A stretch of 64,000 nt of DNA from Chaetorhynchus papuensis (Eukaryota; Chordata; Aves; Passeriformes; Rhipiduridae). The notes below the pieces were generated by a model. It made no database searches, was not told the DNA's origin, and saw only the letters and a program-made list of their open reading frames with translations. Shown piece after piece: positions 23,301 through 38,300 of the stretch. Each line of letters starts with the position of its first letter. Position 1 is the first letter of the stretch. A program made the position numbers and the translations under genes. The stretch covers positions 432,588 to 496,587 of the forward strand of contig VWYX01000621.1 in assembly GCA_013396525.1 (NCBI GenBank). The letters run 5' to 3'.

Positions 23301-26300
23301 TCAGAATATTCATCTTGGAATTTGTGAAACTGTGCCATGGGAACCAGAATTCTGTCACTTTCAACACTTAAAAGCCAGAAATGGAGCTAAATTATAGCTG
23401 AAGAAATGCAAGCAAAATAACCTCTGCCTCACCCTGCCGTACCAGCATTTTCCCCCAGTGCATGCACTTGGTTTTCTGAATCAACAATCGACATTTTATC
23501 TAAACAGCAAGTCAAGCTTATTTCATACATGTTTGCATTCCAGTCCTGTATCATCTTGTTTGCCTTATTATTCCATGTGTGCCTGCAGCATTAGGCAGTG
23601 CAAAATGTCACTGGGCCACTGCCATCAGAGCTTACATAGAACAAAGGAGGTGGCATCTCCAAGGGAAGAATGGAAGCATCCAGGAACAAACCAGCTGAGT
23701 ATCACTCTGGTAACAAAACATTTTGGACATCATAGAGCACTGTATCATCCTGATGGACTACAACAAAGCCCCTTTGTGAAGTTCTGTGAGTGTCAAAACA
23801 GGCCTGCATATGATAAACATAACACCCAAGAGTTGTTAGCAGTTGTTAACACCTACTTAGTAAGCCCAAAGTTTCACCTTTCTTTTCTTCAGAAGCGGGA
23901 GATACCTAACTCACCGGTGTATTTTCAAGACATACCTGTGGGTAGAAAGTGGCTTTAGTGCTGGATGAGCTACTTGAAGATGCTCCAGTAACGTGGTTTC
24001 TGTCATACAATGGGGCACCACTGCTTCCTCCCATGAGACTCATGGAGCTGATCATGGACTTTCCACAAGAGATGCCTGCATTGAAACAGAGGAAAACAAG
24101 GTTAGATAAACCACAGTGTTATCTATCAATGCCAAACAGAAACCAAATCCCTAGCTTTGCAAACCCATGCAACGATAATGGTTGTCACACTTTGGGAAGA
24201 GTGCTTTATGTAAAAACCTCAGGATTACAAGGAACAACACTTTTTGTAAAGAAAATATCTCGCCCTCAGACCACCTATTGTCTCACTGCAGAACTGAATT
24301 CTTCACAGCCTACTATCACACTGCTGAGAAAGGAATCTTCAGAACAGCTGATCCAAACTGTTCACCCAAATTAACTAAGAAATTTTCCAATTAAACAAAC
24401 TTAGGCATTTGCAAAATAAAGTATTATACAATACCCAAGAAAAACAAGCTAGAGGCCTCGAAAGTTTAAATTTCCATCCCAAGAAATTCAATTGCAAGTA
24501 CATCAGTAACTGCAAAACCCAATTATTTTCATTGAAAATAATCACAGCTAAAATTGAAAATCAGTGGAGACAAAAGGAAGGAAACCTGAGTTAGAGGAAA
24601 ATGGAAGACATCATTCTCCCATCTGTTTTACTACAATATACTCTTAACTCAGACAATTAATTTTCAGCTTCCTGTAACACTATTCAGTGCCAATGTAAGA
24701 GTTAAGTCTGAGAAGTTTTTTTTTTTTCAAATGCAGGAAATATTTATTACAAACAGAGTAAGTCTTTGTAATAATCATTCATGACTATATATCCTTCCTG
24801 GGAATGCCATGGTATTAGAAACCTATGTCCTTTCTTTAGAATTAACATAAATAGTAATATATTCAGCTCTTGTAACTTGTCACAACAACATGGATCAGAA
24901 AAAACTAACAGCTATGGATGAGAATCAGAATGACAGCTTGGTTTAGCACCTATACAGAAGTACAGATGAAAACCACTGATACTTGCTTTAATTAAAAAAG
25001 CTTTAGTGTGAAGTCGAATTTAAAACACCCCTGGAAAGATTTCACCTGCAATATTTCATCCTCTAATTTTATTTCCTACCACAAAAACCTCTTGATAACC
25101 ATAGTAATATAACTTAAGCAGGAATAGCTGACTGTAGCCATTAAAGTGCAAGAAAAGCTAATAGATTTTACATATCTGATTCAAATGACAGATTTATGCC
25201 AAAACCACTGAGCAGATCTTCAACATCTAATTTCTGCTCTTTGAAAACTCCACATCCAGCACCCTTAATAATGTGTATAACTCAAAATCCAGACAACGTA
25301 ATGGTACTGATTAGAGATGCAAGGTCCTTAGCACCCTTACCAGTAAAAGTGCCATGCTGAGAACTTCCTGGAGCAATAAAATTAAGGGGGACATGAGGGG
25401 TACCACTGACATACTCATGTGGAAAAGGACTATTGGGCCCGGCGTAGCGCTGACACACCACGCGCTGGCAAACAAAGTACATTCCTCCCATGACAAACAG
25501 GGACAGGATTATCCCAATGACGGGGCCGATGGCACTGCTGTGTGGCTGGGACTCATCTGAGGCTGGCTTTGATTTTTCTGGAAAGAGAGGAGAAGAAAAT
25601 TGAACATGGTCTAATTAATCACGGAGCAGTGATTATGCTGCTGTCCTGGAGCTCACGCAGCAGATCAGTCAGCACACAGTCATTCACACAGTGCCTTTAA
25701 AAGCATCTGCATCACACTCAGGCATCTGTAACTCCAGGTATTCTGATTCAATACACAAGACTTCATGCTTCCTCTTCCCCTCCATAAAGCAGTATGAGCA
25801 GAGTACTCTCCTTTTTGTCTGGCAATTTATCTTGTAACGGGATTACTTATCATCTTGATAGAACAACAGTCTAGAAAGTTTCCTTTCCTGCCCTGCCCTC
25901 CAAAGTCTATGGGCCAAAGATACTTATAAATATCAAGTCCTTAATCAGAGGGGATTGCTCTCTCAAAAGCCATTCAGGCTAGCAAAATCATGAAAAATCA
26001 AGAAAACTTACCAGTAGGGAAGCTACCATATATACTAAGCAGTGGATGTCTTCCTAGCTAATACAGGTCTTAAAACAGAATACTTTTCCTTCCTAAAATA
26101 TGACTTGCTTTCAAAGAAACCCCACCTTACAAATTGGAAGGAAAACACAATCTAAAATATCTCAAATACTTTCTACTCATTGTTTTTCCCCCTATATAGC
26201 CAAATGTTAAATAACGAAAAGTGCTGCAGTATTTGAGATGAGCTACACCTCACATCTCCCCCTGATTATGGGTAACACATGCAAAATTCTTTCCAGATAA

Positions 26301-29300
26301 ACCTGACACCTCTCTGGTTTTCACATATGCAATGTTCTTCACGGAAAGCAATTTTTTCCATGTGATTCACAAGCTTCTAATTTTATTCTTTAACACACAC
26401 AAATAGATACAGTCAAAAAGTGAAACACTCAAAATTAACTTGTCCAAATTTTACATGCTCAGTTCTAACTGTAGACACCTTGTCCCTTAATGAAGTTGTA
26501 AGAAGTGAAAGGGTTCATATAAGATTCAGGCCTTCATTTCATAAAATTTTTCTCCAGTGGTTCTGGTTTCCACTTCAGTGGAAGGGAACGAAAACCAACT
26601 GGAATTTGAGAAGGAAGATAAAGGAAATACAAAGATCTAGCAACAAACTCTTAACTCATTTCTGTCTTAAAGTCTTTATGTTTTTCTCACACTTAGTGCA
26701 TGACAACTTTTATGTCAGCTAAGGTCTTAACTTTCAAATAGTCAGATTAGTACAGCTATGATACCAGAAAAAAAGCAAAGCCAAAATTAAAACTTGTTCC
26801 CAAATCAGCTATTTTCAAACACACAATTCTCATTTTGGTTAAACCTAGCTTCTTTTGAATGCAAGATCCTTATCTAGAAGGTAGCAATCATTTTTATTCC
26901 CTACTTGAGTTCTTTCCCTCAGTCAAGTGGGAAACCACAGAATGCTCTGTTCCACAAAGAGGTCCAGAGGAGACAATCCTGTGTCTACATAAAGACACAT
27001 TTAAACCAGTTAAGACCTAATTGCAGGATTGGACCCAAAGTGCAAACAGGAAACAGCTGCATTAACTTGGCAGCACAAAAGCTTGCCAAGTGCACAAAGA
27101 AACTGGGGAAAAAAAAAGAGGAAGAAGTGGCTTTATATTATCTAGGGAACTGGGGTAACTGGATGAAAGCTAAAGAGATAAACGGAAGATGTGGGAGAAG
27201 CATGTTCAGTCTGAAATTTCCAACAGTTTCTGTCTCCATTCTTTCAGCCTTTTTTTTCTATTCACAACTAGGGCTCCTTTCACCATTCTTACTCATGAAT
27301 ATACTTTTCCTTGCAGTATCCACCATGAAGATGGAAGGAAGAAACAAGGTTACCTTGGACCAAATCTGCTGAACCCTCCTCTCATCCCAGCAGTGGCACA
27401 GCTTCTGACAACTGATGTTTCAAAACGTGACAAGATCTAAGATATTAAAAACTTCACAATCCGCTAAGGTTGGTCCTATAGGCAAAGTGCAGCATTTCTC
27501 TACACAAACCCAATGCAAGATTTTGTTCAGAATGAACCCAGAGAGACCAGCACATCTATTTGCTTTTATTCTAAAATGCTGTTTTCCAACTATTTTGCTG
27601 AACCACTTGTGTGATTCTAAATGCTCCCTCTATCTACCCCATTGCCTAAATACTTCATGCTCTAGTCATCCCAAGAGTGCAAAACAACAGAAATTGCAAG
27701 AGGAGCAAAAGTAAGTGAATTTTTACTGTCGACTTTGGACTGCAAAGTAACAGACTCTCTAAGGACTAGCACAACAGCTGCCATCAGCATGTCTGTAACT
27801 TGCCTATATCTACTGCCATGAGAATTCAAAGTTACATTTTTCCCAGAAAAATCAACATCTCTCCATATATTCTTTTCGCACCTGCACTTTAAGAGACTGG
27901 TTTGTGGTCTCTTGTGGACACTTGCTCATTGCATGTTAGTTCCTCCACATAATTAGCCTCCAGTTTGGCCCTGTTATTGCAGTGGATAGAGCTGCACATT
28001 TTTAAAAGCCACTCCAGGCTTAGCGGCAGCTCTGCAAGTTCCAAGGTACTGAGCACGGTAAAATCAAGTTTCCCTAAGGATAGCTCTGAAGGCCCTTCTG
28101 AAGTATTCTTCCCTGAAAGAATACTGCTCTGCAAAGACCAGGGCTCTGCACAGGGCTGTAGAACACACCTGCACCTGAATCTCAAGAAAAGACATCTCAC
28201 CACACATAAGCTCGTCAGAACCGTCGATGCAATCCGGAAAGGAGTCACACTGCTGCTTCAGGAGGATGCACTGGCCACTCGCACATCGGAACTGGTTGGG
28301 CAGACAAATTGCTGCACAGAAAGAAAGGAAAGATCAAATACTGACAGCACGGGAGCATTTGAGCCTCTTAAGAAAACTGAAAGAAGTGGGTTTCGTATTA
28401 TGATCAGGTAGGCACCAGAACACCTGCTTTGCTGCTGTGGGTAAATTGCAAGCCTGCATATCTCTGGTTCTTCCTCCTTGTTGTTATGCACCCTACTCAG
28501 TGGAGCTAAAAGAAAATTCTGGTCCAAATAATTCCCAATCCTTTGTCAAATCAGTCTTGCTGGGGCAAAACTGCGATCACATCAGCAAGAATCTCTTACA
28601 ATAACTAACAAGGCCTAGCTGATCACCTGACATGTTAACAAAATGTAGTCACATGGCATATTATAAAACCTTATGTACTCCATACCTATATTATGTATAA
28701 ATAATAGATATATTATGTATAATAGATCCTTGCTAAGTAACTGCTAAATTTCTTATCTGTATTCAGGAACTTCTGTCTCAAAAAAAAGGTCTTGTATCTA
28801 TACATTTCAAGAACAGTCAGAATCCCAAATGGATGCTTGTGTTAGAACCATGAGTTCAGGAAAACTGATCTTACTATCACAATCTGCTTCATCAGATTTA
28901 TCTTGACAGTCGATTTCTCCATTACACCGCAAGTGTGCATCAATGCACTGTCCCTTCTCACACTGGAACTGGGATGCAGAGCATATGGGGCAACTGTCTT
29001 CATCACTCTGGTCATCACACTCAGGAAACCCATCACACCGCCATGCCATTGGGATACAGTCAATCTCTCCAGTTGCACAGGTAAACTGGTCTGGGGAACA
29101 AGTTGGAGGTTCTGGAGAAAAAGAAAACAGATCAGATTTGTATATTCAATTTTAAAAGTATGAGAGCGTTTTTCAAGAAAAGCCCACTTATTCCTTTCCC
29201 GGAGTTCTTCCATGACTACGCTAAGATTCCAGCAAAGAGGAAAACATGATTTTGCATAGGGAATGAAATTTTACCAACTTCGTAACAAAAACTGGATGCG

Positions 29301-32300
29301 TGCTGATTGAAGAAGTTTGTTTCAGCAGTCACTGAACTAAGGACAGGAGCTACAAATACTTACTCTACAAATACTTGCTTTGTGTCAAACAGCCACCTTT
29401 TGGAAGACACTGTCATATACATAAATTCAAAAGAATACTCAATTTCTGATTGCAAACCACATTCTAAACAATTCTAAACCCTGCAATTATATTAGCCTGG
29501 ACCAATTCTTCATTAAAAACCTGACACTTCAGGTTAACTGGCAATGAATACATCTAAAACATATAACTTTTACAGTATGTTTCATTATTTTTCCAGTGGT
29601 TTTTCCACAATTTTCTGAGTCAGATATGAATTGAAAAATATGAATGGAGAAAAAAAAAAATCTGCATAGGACTGGTAAACATTAAGCTAAGTCCTCTTGC
29701 TGGAAAGTCTCTGGGCTGCAGGTCAGTGAAGGTTCAGAGAGCAGTCTAAGGAGCACTGCAGACCTGCCCTAATCTTATATTCTCTCACTACAGAGACAGA
29801 ATACTTTAACTTGTGCACAGCCATTTTTATGCTTGTTGGACCTAAAAAAGCTGGGACTTCCTTCAAGTTTGACTTTTCATGGATGCCAAGATTCTGGTAT
29901 CACTCCTTTTCACATCCATACTGTTCAAGTTGCAGAGACACACTGATAGCACTAGGCAGCAGCTACAACCCCACATAGAGATGCAACAATTATGCTGTTT
30001 TAAGGCATCCATAGTTGCTTTCTTCAGAGTGTCAGAACACAAACACAATCCAGATCAAGAATAAGTTGCAAAAAATGCTCCAAATTCTTACATACAGCAA
30101 GTTAGCACACAATTTTCCACCATTGTTTTCAATGACAGAAACAGACAATGTGCACGTCCATGCAGCTGCTGTAAGTAGCAATTAGTTAGGGTCAACATGA
30201 GGGGGCCATCTCAAAACACCCCTGCAACAATCACATACATGATTTGAAAAGTTGCTGGGTCAAAACCCTGTGACATAATCAAGTCATTTAGCAGAGGCAG
30301 TCATTGTCCCCGCAGCTGCTGTTGCCCAGTAATGCTCTGAGTAGATGTTTTACCACCTGGATTAACAGAGTACCACATCACACCCAGCCTACAACAACAG
30401 TATGATCAAGCTACAGGTGTGCTCTGGCACTGGATGGTAACACTCCTCTGGAAACCCAGTGGGCTATTGTTAAGATTCAGGCTCAGGAATGGACTTCACG
30501 AAGAACCCAGCATAAGGGAAGTTTCTTAGCTGTAACCAATGGCGAGACTTCCGTGTGAGTATTTTTTCTCCTGAGGGTGGTGTTAAAAATTCTAGAATTA
30601 CGCAAGTACACGCAAACAGTTTTCAAAGTGCTGTTGTTCTTTCTTCTTTAGGGAGAAAAGTTCAAGAATGAGACAAAAGTATAATCAAGAGCTTGAAAAA
30701 CAAAATGTGAATAAATATCAAAACATGCTTGGGTTTTGTAAAAATTATGATTTTAAGTTCCTCATTTATTATTATTTGAAGGAGAAATATGAGAATTACA
30801 AATGTAGCCAGTGACCTGACAGCTGTAGGTAAGATGAAGATGTCAGATGCATACATTAAGATAATTCTTGCATTAAATTTTGGTACAAGTGTGCTGTTTG
30901 GATAATTCAACAGACAGGTCACTACTTCTGCATTTAAAGGTACATTTAATGTTGCACTATGGTTGCACTTGGCAAGCACAAGCTTGCATTAAAAAACTTC
31001 ACAGAAGCATTTGTAAGGATGTCCAGAACATGGACAAATGTTCTCCAGCCAACTAAGCTATTTTGAAACACTGGGTAGTGGCTGTTACTAGGGCAGACAA
31101 GATAGGCTAAAGTTGTTGCAGGCTCAGTGAAAGATTAGAATAAAAAAAAAAAAAAGACACTGAAATGGAGGCCCCTGAATGTTTAGATTTATAGCTGAAG
31201 ATCCAAAGGAGTGGAATGTGAGCCTGTCTCGTTGTCCACGTTGTGCAACAACACTACAGCAAGAAGTATAATTAGATTGATCCACCCTGCCCTCCCCATG
31301 TAACCACCACTACTCTAAAGCCACATAACGTGTTGTGGTCATGGGAAAGAAAACAGTTTATCATGGAAAGGGCTGTCCCATGGGAGTTCAGAGTTCAGCC
31401 AGAAAATGAAATCCACAGCAAAATAAATACATGAAAAGAAGTCAAGAGGACCAACAGAGCCAAATGACTAAAGATATAATGACTCCCAAAAAGAAACAAT
31501 GTTTTGTTTTGTTTTGTTTTCAATCCCCTCTGCAAGCATAATGTTAACGGTTTTTAAAAATCCTGGAATGGTAAAAGGGAAGGCTAAAGGAAAAGTCTAC
31601 CATGCGGAAAGAGGAGAGCTACCTTAATTAAAAGGATTGCAATGGAGCCTACATTGGATAAGTAGCCAGTACAGTGTTTCACATTATGAGGCCAAATTAA
31701 TTTCAAAGACTGGAGTCTCATACTGTGGGAATCATATGCACAGTTTCTGCTGCTAGGTCATCACAGATGGATGCAACATCATCTTATAAACACTTGTTTA
31801 AAGCACAAACCTGTCACATCATACAATTATAAAAATCTCAGTAGAAGACGCAAGAATTTTAAGGTCAAAGAAGAATATTCTGCTCAGAATGAGAGGTCAC
31901 ATGCGCCCAAAACCTCAAGCAGAAAACATGTGGTAGAACTACCAAAGATTAATTTAACACGTGATGCAGCACATCATGCCCAGAAAAACTGTGTGTAAAT
32001 CCACATTTTGGACTGGAATGCAACCTCAGTCACCACGTTTTTGTTACACATTGATTAGCAGTACTGTTAAACATAACTCACCTCCACACGTTAAGAGATT
32101 CTGTAGAAGCACAAGGTGCTCAGGGCATGAACATCTTGGAGTTCCATCCCCTTTGGCAATGCAGATGTGTGAACACCCACCATTGTCACGGGAGCATGGA
32201 TGCACAGCTGGTGAAGCACAGAAAAAAGAATATTACGTAGCATAAAACAAATTATAACTACTCCTTACTAGGGCAAAATCAAAACGTACTCACAAAACTA

Positions 32301-35300
32301 TCTGAGTAACCAAGAATTCGCTACAAATTATTAGGAAGATAAATGCAGGATTTTTCAGTTCAATGCTTGAAAGCTGATTTATTACTTCAAAAGGACTAAA
32401 TTTCTCCCAGTCACAGTAACAGTGCAACCTGATTGAATTGAAGATGTCCCTGCCCCCATTGCAGGGAGTTGGAACTGGATGACCTTTAAAAGGTCTCTTC
32501 CAACCCAAACCATTCTATGATTCTATCATACAGAGACCTTTAAAGGACTTCTAAAAAGAATTTGGGAGCTGAGGTGAAGGGAAATGAAAAGGCAGATTTG
32601 AGAAGGCTGCATTTACATCATACCTAGACATCCCACCTGCGTTTCTAGGGTACGTATCAAGAAATAATATATGTCACTGCAGAATGCCAACCTGCAAAAC
32701 TCTCAAGATTTCTCCCCTAAAGAGCTCTTAATATCTAGTGCCTCACCTTCCCTGTTCCTCACAAAACTGCAATGTAGGCACATACATTTTTGGTTTTTTT
32801 CTAAAGGTAGGAAGCTACATGTTTGGGTTCCCAATCAGTTATCCAGAAGCACTGAGAGGTCCTAATAGAATGATTTTTAATGAACATTAGGTGGATAAGA
32901 AACAGGTACAGAGAAGGGAGGTCACTGTCTGATGACCCCAGCCCAACAGAGTCAGAAGAGACCCAGTCTCTTGCCTGCTTATTCAGGCTGACAGCTGAGC
33001 ATCTGCTGCAGCAATCTGTGGGGTACAGCCTGTGTTATTTGTGATGCTGCTGAACAGTGCATACTACTGCTGAGGACCAAGAATTTCCATGGGGAAGAAA
33101 TTGTATAGATATCATAATTTCTCTGCCAAAGTTGTTTTCCATCTGTCCAGGCTTCTCAGCAACCTGCTTTCTATCTTTAACAAATTTATTAGTGTTTGAA
33201 GCATGAGTTGTTCACAGAAGTGCATGCACATATATCTGCATGTGCATATGTATATTTCCTCCCCTGTTGTAACAGAAATCACCCATGTAGAAAAGTTTTC
33301 AGCTGCAAAAGAAGATTCCTTTCAGTGTGACTTAAAGGAACAGTACTCTTGCCATAAAAAAAACCCAAAACAAAACAAACAAAAAAATCCCCATTTTAAA
33401 TAAACACATGGGGTAAAAGCAAACCTTGTTTTTAACACTGTTGAGAATGAAAGAAAAAAAAATCTTTTTGCTTCATTCAGTATTACCTTTGAAATATGCC
33501 AAAATAGATGAGAAATAGCACAGAAGAAGAAAAGCTGGGTATTGTGAAGGAAAAAAAGAACCTCTGGGTCATGGTTAGCACATAGAATCTACTACAGTTT
33601 AAATGCTTACATCACCTTATTTTTAATAGCTTACCCACATATGCAAGCTCAAAAATAGTTTCAGCTGTCATGGACACAAATGTATGTCACAGAGAGTTTG
33701 TTTGCATGTTTGTTGTGAAGGGGAATAATTTCTTCTGAAAATTAAAGCATTATACACCAATGTACCTTCCCTATATAAGACAACTCATCACAAGCAACAA
33801 AGAGACCTCTGTTGCCCACAATTTGTTTGTGATTTTGTTCTCTCTTTTATAATCCTGTTAAGCAGAAGGAACTGTAGGTTGTCACTTTGAGGAGTGACTA
33901 CTGTAAGAGGTTTCTGCACTCTCCACCAAACCACAGTAATTTGGACTACTAGTCCAGAAAAAGAACATCCTGCATGAATGATTCATTTCAGATGTGAGCA
34001 CCTCTCTGTTGGGAGAGAAATTCCACATCCACAGTGCAACTCATTGTAGGAGCTTCATCCCCATTTTGCCTCCCTCACTGCAGGCTTTTACATCATCCAC
34101 TGTGCCGAGTCAAACCAGTCATACTTTACACAGAAGTCTGAAACCCCTGGAGAAAAGGCAAGTAGAACACTTTTGATTCTTATCAGAGGTTTTTCCAAGA
34201 CCTATTACTTGATTGTACTTAGAAAATTAACAACCAGAATTATTAGTATCTTTTAGACTGAATTCAGTGTCATGTGAGCTTGTGCAAAGCAGGTAACTCA
34301 GTGCCATGACGTCACATGTTCTAGCTGTGCAGCAATAGTCCCCTCAACAGGAATGAGGAATTTGTTTCTCCTGTTCTCCTGCCATCCTGACTGGCCAAGT
34401 TGAAAGCATTCCAGGGCTAACTTGAAGCCCATGGGCAACATTATTACAATATTCAGCTGGATGAGGACTTTGAGATGCAATAACCAAGAGTAAGACACAT
34501 CAGATATTGAAATAAACTCACAGAACTCTTCCATATCAAGCTCTTCCACAGCATGAATGCCTGTTAGGTGAGCAATCCGGCCTTGAATTCTAGTCCTTTT
34601 GTACCCATTCACTTTCTCCACTCTCTCAATCATTTGCTGCTGACGATCAATCCAATACAAGTGATTCCCCAGCACAGTGAGTCCCATAGGCTGAAGAATG
34701 TTGGAGTCTTCCAGGGTCACGCGGTTGGCACCTGGCACCAAAAAAAACCAAACGAAGACTAGTTTTGCACCAGTTGACTTCTAAGTTATTCCTTACAAAA
34801 ATCACAAAGCAAAATCCCAGCTAAAACCAAACCAAATGAAACCTTGGAGACAGTGAGCTACAAGGTCACTGGCTTCATCTGTCTATGCAGACCAAGGCTC
34901 TGCTCAGGTAAAGTTCAGTCTCATCTCAGGCAAATGCTACCAGGTGCCACGTGCTGAGGGCAAGCAGATGAATATGAAACCCAGCTCATCCCTGCACAGC
35001 CTGGCTGCTCAGCCAGCCGTGCTCAGCCTCACACTGACATCTCTGTTATGTGCAACTGCGAGCGCTCCCAAAAGCTGATTACAGACTCAGCTCCTGGCCC
35101 AAAAGTTTTACAGTGCACTCACACATGGAGCAGAACATTTTTTCTGGAATCTATAAGCAAGAGTGAAATACAACCAATTTAGTTTCACTGCTGTTACTCA
35201 AATAAAACACATCATGCAAAGCAAGAAGCAAGTATCAAACCTTGTCACAGCCTATGTGACAACCACAGACACATGACCAAAAAAGAAAAGCTCTTAAAAA

Positions 35301-38300
35301 AACCCCCAACTTTTTAAATTTAGTAACACATCAGAAAACCCAAATGCTAAGTGACTCAATATGCTCCTAAATAGGAACACTAGCAAAAGCTCAGGCTCCC
35401 TGCTTTATAAAAATGTGTCAAAATCTGCTTTAAGCCAATGAGTAAAAATGAGGTCAAGTAAAAATGCATTTATTATCAGTTTTCACTTTAATTACTTGCA
35501 GTCTACTGCATACTGCCCTACACTTAGAGGCATTTAATTATTGCTTTTATTATTCTTTTTCTACAGTGAAAAAGACATTCCAAATTATTCTATTAATTCA
35601 CTGAAACACTTCTGACCCTTTGTATGCCTATGTAACTGGATATATTTGATTAAAAAAATTAAAATTTAAAACAAAATCATAACTTGGTGCTGCTTCTGCC
35701 CTCATAATTAATTTTGGAACTAAGACCTTATGTCTGCTTGTATTTAAAAAAGGTACCTTTTTAGTATCTACACAAAATGAGATTAGAGAATCTACATAAT
35801 AAAAATGCTGTGAGAACTGGATTCTACTAATTTGCTGCATAAATTATCTAGAGCTCAGCCAAGCATGAGAATGTAACATGAACAGGTTCTATTAGTTTTG
35901 CACGTGGACCTGTTAGAACAGCTCCAGAGGAGGGTCACAAAGATGACCAGAAGGCTGGAGCACCTCTCCTGTGAGAACAGGCTGAGAGAGCTGGGGTTGT
36001 TCAGCCTGGAGAAGAGAAGGCTCTGGGGAGACCTTAAAGGAGCCTTTCACGATACTTAAAGGTAGCTCATAAAAAAGAGGGAGAGTGACTTTTTACATGG
36101 GCAGATAGTCATAGGACAAGGGAGAATGGTTTCAAACTAAAGGAGTTTAAAACGAACTTTTGGTCTAACTCAAACTGAAGAATTCCAGAACCGTGTAAAG
36201 AATACTGTTAGATGGGTTTTTAGTTCCTTCATCCCTCTCTGAAAGTTAAGCACTGGACATCTGAGGTTATTCCCTGATTTAGCAGGATGCTGTTAATCAG
36301 GGTGCAGCGCAAACTTCAGGAACCTCCATAACCATGTCATCTCTGTAAGTCTACAATGGAATAAGGGTGTCTAGACCAGTTTAATTGGCATGAAGGATGC
36401 TATACACAATTTTGGTCCCATTTATTCAGCAGCCTTAGTTTATGCTAAAAAGCTTTTCCTAACATACACCCATTTTAAAGTGTTTTGCTCAGAAAATGCT
36501 ATTTACAGGAAGTAATTCAAATCAACATCACTTTGGTTCTCAAATTTCTTCTGAAGTTGTGATGCAAGACTGAAAAGCATTTTAAAATAAAAATATGCCG
36601 CTAACTCATTAAAAAATCAACATCTCAATGAATCAAATTACAGTGAGCTCAGCTGGATCAAATACAACCATAGTTTTCTGGCTACGGATACATCTCTCTC
36701 TAGTTCATAAACATTGTTTTCTTTTAATCCTGTAGTTTTCCCTTGCTTTTATATTTACTATAAGCTTTGATTCTTTGTCTGTGACCAGATATGATTTCCG
36801 TATAATTTTGTCTGGTGCCTCTTCCATCTCTCTTGGGTATCACTCCAGCACACCTGCATAACATGAAGCCTTGCCATCTTGTCATTTGCCTTTTAAATGT
36901 CCTCCTACAGCACTTCCTTTATCACTAGAGAAGCCCCCTCAGTATCTCTGATGCATTTTGTGTTATGTGTTCCACTCTGTCACCTTTTCTTCTCAAATGT
37001 GGTTTGTTTCATAGGTCAAAGTATTGTCTTCTTCTTATGTTCTTTTCCCCTAAAAATTTTTGTAGGTTCTCTGATGCCTGTCCTGGATTGAACACATTGT
37101 GGCTGCCCAGGCAGTTTGACAATACTCTCCTATTCAGCTAGGTAACTGATGAAAGACATGGGCTGCTCTACCTTTCCATCTGCAGCTTTGTTGTTTTTAT
37201 CCCCTCTTTGGAAGAGTCTCACCTTGAGTCAGTTTTAGGTGCTCAAAGGCAAACTATCCCTGTAAAAAGGTGAACAACTTTCTCCTGTTTTAGTTCATTG
37301 CTTCCCTGCAACACAAGGGAAGGATGTGACTACATGGCAAGAGGAGTCACCAGAATTGGAGATTCAACCCTTTATGGCACGTACCAATCACTATAACAGC
37401 CCAGCTTCTATTCCCTCACACTTATTCCCTTCTCTCTTCACTTCCTTCATGGGTTTCATTTCTTGATACATGGATGATGATGAGAGAACAAGTAATGGAT
37501 CAGAAAGCAGGGCCATTGCATCCTGTTCTATACTGCCCACCAGAGCCAATTTCTCCACTTCTCCAGCACTATCAAGTGCTTTTAAAAGCCAATGATGAAT
37601 CGTGCTTTTTAAGATCCAAGAGGTGCTGCTATTACTTTGGATATGGAGCAATGCTTTATATTACTAATCTGGGAAAGCTGCAATGAGTTGGCATCTCTCC
37701 CCTGTCTTGCAACAATGCTATTTCAGGTGAGCTGTCTTATCACCCAGATTAGAAAAAAAAAACATTGCCCTTTCTTCTGTCTGTTTTTTTCAAGCTACCT
37801 TGATTTACTAACCTGTAAGCTCCTGAGAAAGAAAAATTGAAAAGTATGCAAACTTTCCAAACCACTAAGAAAAAAAGGGGCTCAGGGGAGGTGATTTAGG
37901 GATTCCATGACTAACAATGCTTTCAGAACATATCAAAAGTCAAATGGCTGTTTTGGAGGGTGTCAATCATTACAGTCATGTTTATTCTAATCACATCAAA
38001 GATGGGAACCCACCAGCAATTGCTGTCTGTGACTGCCTACACAGAACTGGCAACGGTGGAGATGAAAGTCAGCAGGGTCAGCATCAAAGAGGGAATGATG
38101 TCCTGCACATGCTAACACTGTGCTGCAAATGTTTCACTCCATACCACATACCTGACAGGTCACAGCTTTCGATGCGCTTCAGATCTGCATCCACCCAGAA
38201 GAGCTTTCCAAGCTTGTTGTCAACCACCAGCGCTACTGGTCGGATCAAGCCAGTTGTAAAAAGCACTTCTCTCTCCGTGCCATCCAGGGCTGCACGCTCA

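Noticed and set aside
23458..23958. 166-codon plus-strand open frame
   Set aside because: It lies in intron 21 and its end overlaps antisense exon 21. It has no family features and no splice context.
26905..27372. 155-codon plus-strand open frame in intron 19
   Set aside because: The peptide is of low complexity in places (KKLGKKKEEE), with no motif or transcript signals. Probably chance.
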